NCBI RefSeq assembly: GCF_026262505.1
Contig: NC_067207.1
Location: 23,342,082-23,406,081 of the forward strand
From: Trichomonas vaginalis G3
Lineage: Eukaryota > Parabasalia > Trichomonadida > Trichomonadidae
Length of the DNA stretch: 64,000 bases
Direction of reading: 5' to 3'
Of the stretch, positions 59,432 through 64,000 are shown piece after piece. The translations under genes and the position numbers were made by a program. The notes beneath the pieces were generated by a model, which worked only from the letters and a program-made list of their open reading frames with translations, was not told the DNA's origin and did not search any database. Each line of letters begins with the position of its first letter. The first letter of the stretch is position 1.

Positions 59432-60664
59432 TTACTCATAAAAATTTTTCTTTGTATATACACCATTCTGTACGTCTAAAAGACTTTTGACATTTGCCAA
59501 GAATGTTCGTTTAGACGCTGTCATATAACCATATTCTTGACAATATTGTTTATACGAATCGTACAATGACCTTTCATCTAAACACTCAAAGTCAGTTTCA
59601 TCTATGAACAGTTCATATACACTCTTGTTTGCTTCTAACAATGTTTGTCTCTCTTCGGTATGTGGAATTTGTCTTGGATTGAACTTTGAAATATCTAATG
59701 TCATAAAATATGAGAACAAGTGGTTGTAAAAGTCAGATGTCAAAGTTTCTGCTAAGTCGTCAAAATATTCTGTATCTTGCATATGAGAATCTGACGTTCT
59801 GACAACTACATATCTTCTGTCAGAACTTTCTAACTTCATCGGAACAGCATTGTTTGAAACCATAATGAAGTTTGCAACATTTTCACAAACTCTTTGGTCT
59901 TTATACTTTCTTTCAACAACTCCAACTTTGTCTGTTATAAGACTCTTCAAAGCATCTGAGTTTAAAACTTTTGTTGTATCTATACTTTGAAGTTCGTTAC
60001 ATACTATAAGTTTCATATTCTCTATTGAGGAGTTAAACTTGCCACAGATGTTTTCTAAGTTTGTCATATTCGGGTTCGAATAGCCCTCTAACAGTTTGCA
60101 CAAAATATCTGTAAAGAATGTGTTCTTACCAGTTCCTTGTTTTCCAATTATAATGAGAGCAGTTTCATTTTTAGCACTTGGATGTTGTAAGATGTTTGCA
60201 AACCAACATAAGATATACTCATAAACCTTTTCGTTTCCATTGCATATAATTTCTTTGACATGGTCTAACCAAGCTTCTATAATATTTTCTTTCCATTCTA
60301 CTTGTTCGTATTTATATCCAGTGAAGATAGAATAGAAGTTTGGAGAAGGTGTATAGAACTTTATACCTCGAACTGAAAAATCTTCTAACTTTGACAATAA
60401 GATATCCCAAGCATCTAACATCTTCATTCCAACTTGTACAACTTTTATTTTCTTAAGTTTCTGTCTACATTCTTGTTCTGAAACTATTGTTGCTCTTGGT
60501 TTGTTAAAGACAACATCCCATTCTTTAACATAACATTCTGGGGCAGAGTCGACATAAATGACTAAACGTTTCAAATTCTCGACTGCTTTGTTATAGTCTC
60601 GAAATGGACACATATTTCTGAATGCTTGGAAGTCATAAAAATCTGAAACATCTATTCTGTACAT
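59432..60664 (-). CDS. Superfamily 3 helicase (D5/virophage type)
   Basis: 410 residues. Walker A IIGKQGTGKNTFF (about 172-182), Walker B MKLIVCNELQS (about 217-227), a motif-C-like NFIMVSNNAVPM (about 265-275) ending in Asn, and the arginine-finger region SSDRRYVVVR. This is the SF3 signature of parvovirus Rep, poxvirus D5 and virophage helicases. The C-terminus is a small helical domain (YDSYKQYCQEYGY). No primase domain is in view. The frame looks whole. Most Polintons rely on pPolB and lack this gene, so it marks a distinct replication module. Confidence 0.88.
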   Translation of the reverse strand: MYRIDVSDFYDFQAFRNMCPFRDYNKAVENLKRLVIYVDSAPECYVKEWDVVFNKPRATIVSEQECRQKLKKIKVVQVGMKMLDAWDILLSKLEDFSVRGIKFYTPSPNFYSIFTGYKYEQVEWKENIIEAWLDHVKEIICNGNEKVYEYILCWFANILQHPSAKNETALIIIGKQGTGKNTFFTDILCKLLEGYSNPNMTNLENICGKFNSSIENMKLIVCNELQSIDTTKVLNSDALKSLITDKVGVVERKYKDQRVCENVANFIMVSNNAVPMKLESSDRRYVVVRTSDSHMQDTEYFDDLAETLTSDFYNHLFSYFMTLDISKFNPRQIPHTEERQTLLEANKSVYELFIDETDFECLDERSLYDSYKQYCQEYGYMTASKRTFLANVKSLLDVQNGVYTKKNFYE

Positions 60665-60692
60665 TTTTATAAAAATAAAAAAATATTTTTTT

Positions 60693-61478
60693 TTATTCTT
60701 GACTTTGTTGTTGCATTTGTTGTTCTTGAGCTATTTGTTGTTGAAGTTGTTCTTGTAATACAATACTTTCACCAGTTGCATCTTCCAATTCGAAACTTTC
60801 TGCCGTCATTGACAAATACATAGGACATAAAAGTTTTACAGGAACAAAGTTTGCGTCAACTAATGTCAACGTTATACTTGCCAAAGTGTTTGAGTTCACT
60901 AAGGTTGAAAATTCTGCATTCGAATGAACAATAGGCAAACCAGCAGAGAAAGTATTGTTTATACGCATAAGTATCTTTTGGTCATAGTAGTTTCTGTCGA
61001 CATTCGAATAACACTTTGAACCTAAGTTTGAAACAATATAAAATAGGTGTACTTAAGTCAATGGAATAGACATTCCTTGTATGACACCTTTTCCTGTTAT
61101 AGGAAACTGTTGGTAGTAAAAACCAGAAATAAGTTTTGTATTATAGCTCATATCGTTTATAGTAAACTCAGTCGGACATCCAAACATAATGAAACCTGCT
61201 CTAGTTGCAGCACATGTTACACCCGTCCTTAAAGTATTAAATAAGTCAACAAAACCTGTTGGTGGTATATCTGAGTAAGTATCTTCAAAGGAGTATTTTT
61301 TACCATTCACAACAATAAAGTCTTCTGGTGTCAAAAGAGCAAAACAGGCTTTAGTCGTCATTGTGTTTAAAGTTAGTTTACAATATCGTCCTTGAGGACT
61401 TTGTAAGTTTGTTGTTATAGAATTATATGACTCAGGGTTTTTAGTCGTAATAGTATAAACCATTATATCTTCTGCCAT
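60693..61478 (-). pseudogene. Probable minor capsid gene of Polinton 2, broken
   Basis: Starts MAEDIMVYTITTKNPE; later segment ITLTLVDANFVPVKLLCP matches the pattern of FRLVDFQGEPVELKAP in the 258-residue protein of Polinton 1 (29575-30351). Ends in a Gln-rich tail (QEQLQQQIAQEQQMQQQ). About one break. The minor structural (penton) role is inferred. Confidence 0.5.
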
Positions 61479-61488
61479 TTATATATAT

Positions 61489-61719
61489 TTAAAAGTTTTT
61501 CTGAAAGTGGAGAAGAACTTCATCTAAACTTTCACATGGCGTTTCTTGAAGTTCTCTGTCTAAGAAGTTCAAATATTTTGTAAAGACATAGAACTTTCCT
61601 TTGTCTACACGAACAAACAAAACAGGGTCTTTCATATCGTTCAAAAGTGTGTAAAGTCCTTTACATGAAATAAAGTCTATATTATTTTTCTTCAAACATC
61701 TTTCAAGAAGTTTTGACAT
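61489..61719 (-). CDS. Small Polinton 2 protein, 76 aa
   Basis: Starts MSKLLERCLKKNNID; ends SLDEVLLHFQKNF. It corresponds in size, position and ending to the 79-residue protein of Polinton 1 (29375-29614). Tightly packed: 6 bp after the preceding stop and 10 bp before the next start. Function unknown. Confidence 0.55.
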   Translation of the reverse strand: MSKLLERCLKKNNIDFISCKGLYTLLNDMKDPVLFVRVDKGKFYVFTKYLNFLDRELQETPCESLDEVLLHFQKNF

Positions 61720-61725
61720 TTTTAC

Positions 61726-62304
61726 TTAGCAAATAAATTTTAATGAAATGTTGTGGTCGTCAAATATTTTTATGACGTCTGGGAAACTATATTTTAAGTT
61801 CAACGTTTCACCTCCTTTCATAACGTATATCTTGTCAATGACATTATATGAAACACCACAGCAACTAATGTCGGGTTCTATTTCTTTGATGTTTATATCG
61901 TCTGCCTCTGTCAAAAGTTTCAATAGTTCTTTCAAAACTTCATGAGGTGCAATGACATATGAGTTCACTTTTACAGGGTTGTGTTCGACCAAGTTTAACA
62001 TTATACCTAAAGCTTGACAAATCTTCTCCTGAGTTTGAAGTTTGTCTTTAAGTTGTTGGTAGTCGTTTCGAATATCTGCAACAGAACTTAAGTCTCTGCT
62101 AACTTCAGGATATGTTGGTTCTTTTACAGGAACAATTGTTATACCATCTTCGTCTTCGTATGGTTTCCCCACTTCAACATCTCTGTCTTTGACATTGACA
62201 ACAACACTTTGACTGTTTGTTTGAGTTGGTGAATTTAACTTCACATCTGCCACCGCCATTAAACCTTTTGAAACACTTACGCTTCTATTTTTCGGAAATG
62301 ACAT
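61726..62304 (-). CDS. Conserved Polinton protein with CCG domain, 192 aa
   Basis: The start is set at MSFPKNRSVS (62304) because the divergent gene begins 19 bp away. Polar N-terminal half (VNVKDRDVEVGKPYEDEDG), a helical part, and a C-terminal domain with IEPDISCCGVSYN and LNLKYSFPDV, homologous by eye to the end of 28728-29378 in Polinton 1. The domain appears in both families, so it is probably a core gene. Function unknown. Confidence 0.62.
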   Translation of the reverse strand: MSFPKNRSVSVSKGLMAVADVKLNSPTQTNSQSVVVNVKDRDVEVGKPYEDEDGITIVPVKEPTYPEVSRDLSSVADIRNDYQQLKDKLQTQEKICQALGIMLNLVEHNPVKVNSYVIAPHEVLKELLKLLTEADDINIKEIEPDISCCGVSYNVIDKIYVMKGGETLNLKYSFPDVIKIFDDHNISLKFIC

Positions 62305-62322
62305 TTTACTTAGAATAAAAAG
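62305..62322. promoter_or_regulatory. 18-bp divergent promoter-like spacer of Polinton 2
   Basis: tttacttagaataaaaag lies between two divergent starts; read leftwards it is CTTTTTATTCTAAGTAAA-ATG, the clearest example of the element's TTTTTAT...AGTAAA start motif. Confidence 0.5.
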
Positions 62323-62742
62323 ATGGACGTATTCGAGTATCTCTTCGAATTGAAGCAGAACAAAGTTTACACACACAAACAATACAAATACATTGACAGA
62401 ATAGTTCTTTATACAAACAATGGTAAATGTTATAGAATAGCAGTCTTTGCTGAACCAAAATATTTTCATAAAGCAAAGAAAGTTGGTATAACTGAAATGG
62501 TGAAAGTTCTTGAAGCAGACAAAAATATAACTTCAAAACTTACAGATATTTCTAAAGGTAAGTTTATCTTACAATATTATGTCAAAACTGGCGTACTGTC
62601 AATATTTGACGGAGAGAAGTCAGTTCAAGAACAACTTACTGACCTGCTGCCAAAATCTGCTCGATGGAAGCTGTCGTTATGCCAATCTGAGGAGCCCCAG
62701 CAGGTTTCATCGAACGAATCTTCAAAAGAGCATCTTCCGTGA
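62323..62742 (+). CDS. Polinton 2 protein, up to 139 aa, unknown
   Basis: Starts MDVFEYLFELKQNKVY; a small alpha/beta protein (RIVLYTNNGKCYRIAVF, KGKFILQYYVKTGVLSIFDG). The last about 37 codons overlap the end of the convergent capsid gene in antisense, so the true end may be nearer 62640. No family recognised. Confidence 0.5.
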   Translation: MDVFEYLFELKQNKVYTHKQYKYIDRIVLYTNNGKCYRIAVFAEPKYFHKAKKVGITEMVKVLEADKNITSKLTDISKGKFILQYYVKTGVLSIFDGEKSVQEQLTDLLPKSARWKLSLCQSEEPQQVSSNESSKEHLP

Positions 62743-64000
62743 AAAGTGCTATTGGTTTTGTAAACTTCTTTGCTCTCAGTTCATCTGGACCGTCTCTGTC
62801 ACCAGTATATTGTATTTGTACAGTACCAACAGTTGAAATACCACCCATAAAGTCTTCTGAGTCAGCAAATGGAATGCCAAGCCAAAAGTTTGAACGGCTC
62901 CATTTGTATATGAGTTTTTTGACCTCCTGTATGAGTCCATACTTTCACATATGGCATAATAGAACTTTGCATTTCAGGTTAATGGTTGTTGTGAAATTGT
63001 TGTTAAAGTTCATAGCATCTTAATGTCAAGTTGTATGACCTCATATCCTCAACTGTAGAATATTCTTCCTCTTGGATAATATTTGCCATCTATGTTTATA
63101 TGATATTTAATACCAGGGTTGTAGAAACCAAGAATAGTCATTTATAGTTCGTCTGAACAGTACAAACATAGTATCTGCATGTTTCATTGCAGTTGTTAAA
63201 GCAATATCTGTTCTTGCACCTGGGTCAGCACTTTGGTTTCCAACTTCACCTGCAAAGTCTTTGACAGATATTTGGTGTATAGGGAACATAAGTGGAACTG
63301 CAATATATTTGGCAGCTAAAGCATTTGAAATATCTGGGTCCAACATATAGACTGCAAGTCTGCTTTCTATTCTCTTGCATTCAAACTTTTCGCATGTGAA
63401 CTTAACTGGGTCCCAAGCAGTTCCAGCAGCATTGAAATAATAGTTTACTTCATTGTTGAAGTTTGAGAAACCAAAGTCTAAGTCAACTTTGTCTTTGCAA
63501 AAGTCGGCGAATGACTTTATTTGTTCCCATTACGTCTGTAAGAGTGAATGGGTCTTGTGTTGGTGCAATGACTAAGTTATTTTTGCTTGGAGTAAGTTCG
63601 ATAGAAATTTTTCCTGCCCAGTTTGGCAAGTATCTTAAAAACCTGAAGATGAGGAAAGATGACAAAGGAACTCTAAGTTTCAGTTTTACTTTAGTGGCAG
63701 CAGTTCCATCTGAACCAGAAAGGTTAACATAAACTCCTGGAACGTTAGGGTCAAGTCTTCTTATTTTCTCAATATTTGCATACTGGTCTGTTTGTTCTCT
63801 AGCTTGTGGTTGTACTGAGTTTCTCAAAGCGAACCATTCATAGTTTGCCCATGTTACTGTTTGAACTAAGTCAGAGTTAGAATATATCTTATATCCCATG
63901 AAAACTTCTGGAGCATATTGGTATCCGACATAGAAAATTCCATTGCAACCTTTCTTGTCAGACAACTTGGCAGAAGGTTTTATTTCAATGTCTTGTTCCA
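62636..64000 (-). pseudogene. Major capsid protein gene of Polinton 2, broken, cut by window edge
   Basis: Segments parallel the Polinton 1 capsid gene: YQYAPEVFMGYKIYSNSDLV against YAVAGYQILANGRIVYSQ, KVKLKLRVPLSSFLIFRFLR against FKLRLRIPVRRFLPLEAIRF, and a C-terminal KPIALFTEDALLKIRSM against KPLIGFMRDCCFAIQV. This suggests a double-jelly-roll capsid protein of a different lineage. The frame runs off the right edge. About three breaks are present in the visible part. Confidence 0.7.

Larger units (their letters stand above)
55723..64000. mobile_element. Polinton-like element 2, left part (continues past the window), several genes broken
   Basis: The left end is placed at AGTGGGGCTTCCAGGCAC (55723), an AGT start followed by tandem repeats and palindromes like those in the Polinton 1 ends. 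It encodes a packaging ATPase, a superfamily 3 helicase, a probable minor capsid protein, conserved small genes and a major capsid protein, mostly on the minus strand. It shares several genes with Polinton 1 at low similarity, so it is another family. At least six genes in view are broken, so this is a fossil; its age cannot be judged with only one end visible. Confidence 0.85.

Overview
The window looks like nuclear DNA of a parabasalid protist (Trichomonas or a relative). This is an inference from long intron-free genes, high A+T, three host genes of eukaryotic type, and a heavy load of element families known to be abundant in trichomonads: Polintons (Mavericks), MULE-, Kolobok-, Harbinger- and hAT-type DNA transposons. 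The species cannot be read from the sequence alone.

Host genes sit in two islands. Island 1 (1-13111) holds the 3' part of a VPS18-like gene (HOPS/CORVET tethering), then a transposon-filled stretch, then a divergent pair: an RBM26/27-like RNA-binding protein (minus strand) and a CC2D2A-like ciliary transition-zone protein (plus strand). Island 2 (47820-55115) holds a small C2-like protein and a very large protein full of NPF tripeptides (an EH-domain ligand, probably endocytic) whose reading frame is split by one frameshift.

Mobile DNA fills the rest. 2242-4514 and 4663-7530 are TTAA-flanked elements, the second carrying a complete non-autonomous hAT (5470-7288) with a perfect 8-bp target duplication. 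13917-18915 is a complete Harbinger-like element with 289-bp inverted ends; its transposase is fused to a ubiquitin-specific-protease-like domain, and it also carries a candidate structured RNA. 19154-22310 is a cluster of elements built from tandem GC-rich perfect hairpins, including a six-copy 250-bp array in which one hairpin loop is inverted. 23850-47728 is a Kolobok-type element split by a 20.9-kb Polinton (24879-45743).

Polinton 1 encodes a protein-primed DNA polymerase B, a packaging ATPase, a broken retroviral-type integrase, a broken major capsid gene, a phage-like tail-collar fibre, a KilA-N protein and several small unknown proteins. Its ends are almost identical, so it is young, but about six breaks mark it as a fossil. 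Polinton 2 (55723 to beyond the window) is a different family: it shares capsid, ATPase and several small genes with Polinton 1 but carries a superfamily 3 helicase. Both share a T-rich promoter-like motif before start codons and palindromic motifs at gene ends, and their genes are packed with almost no spacers.
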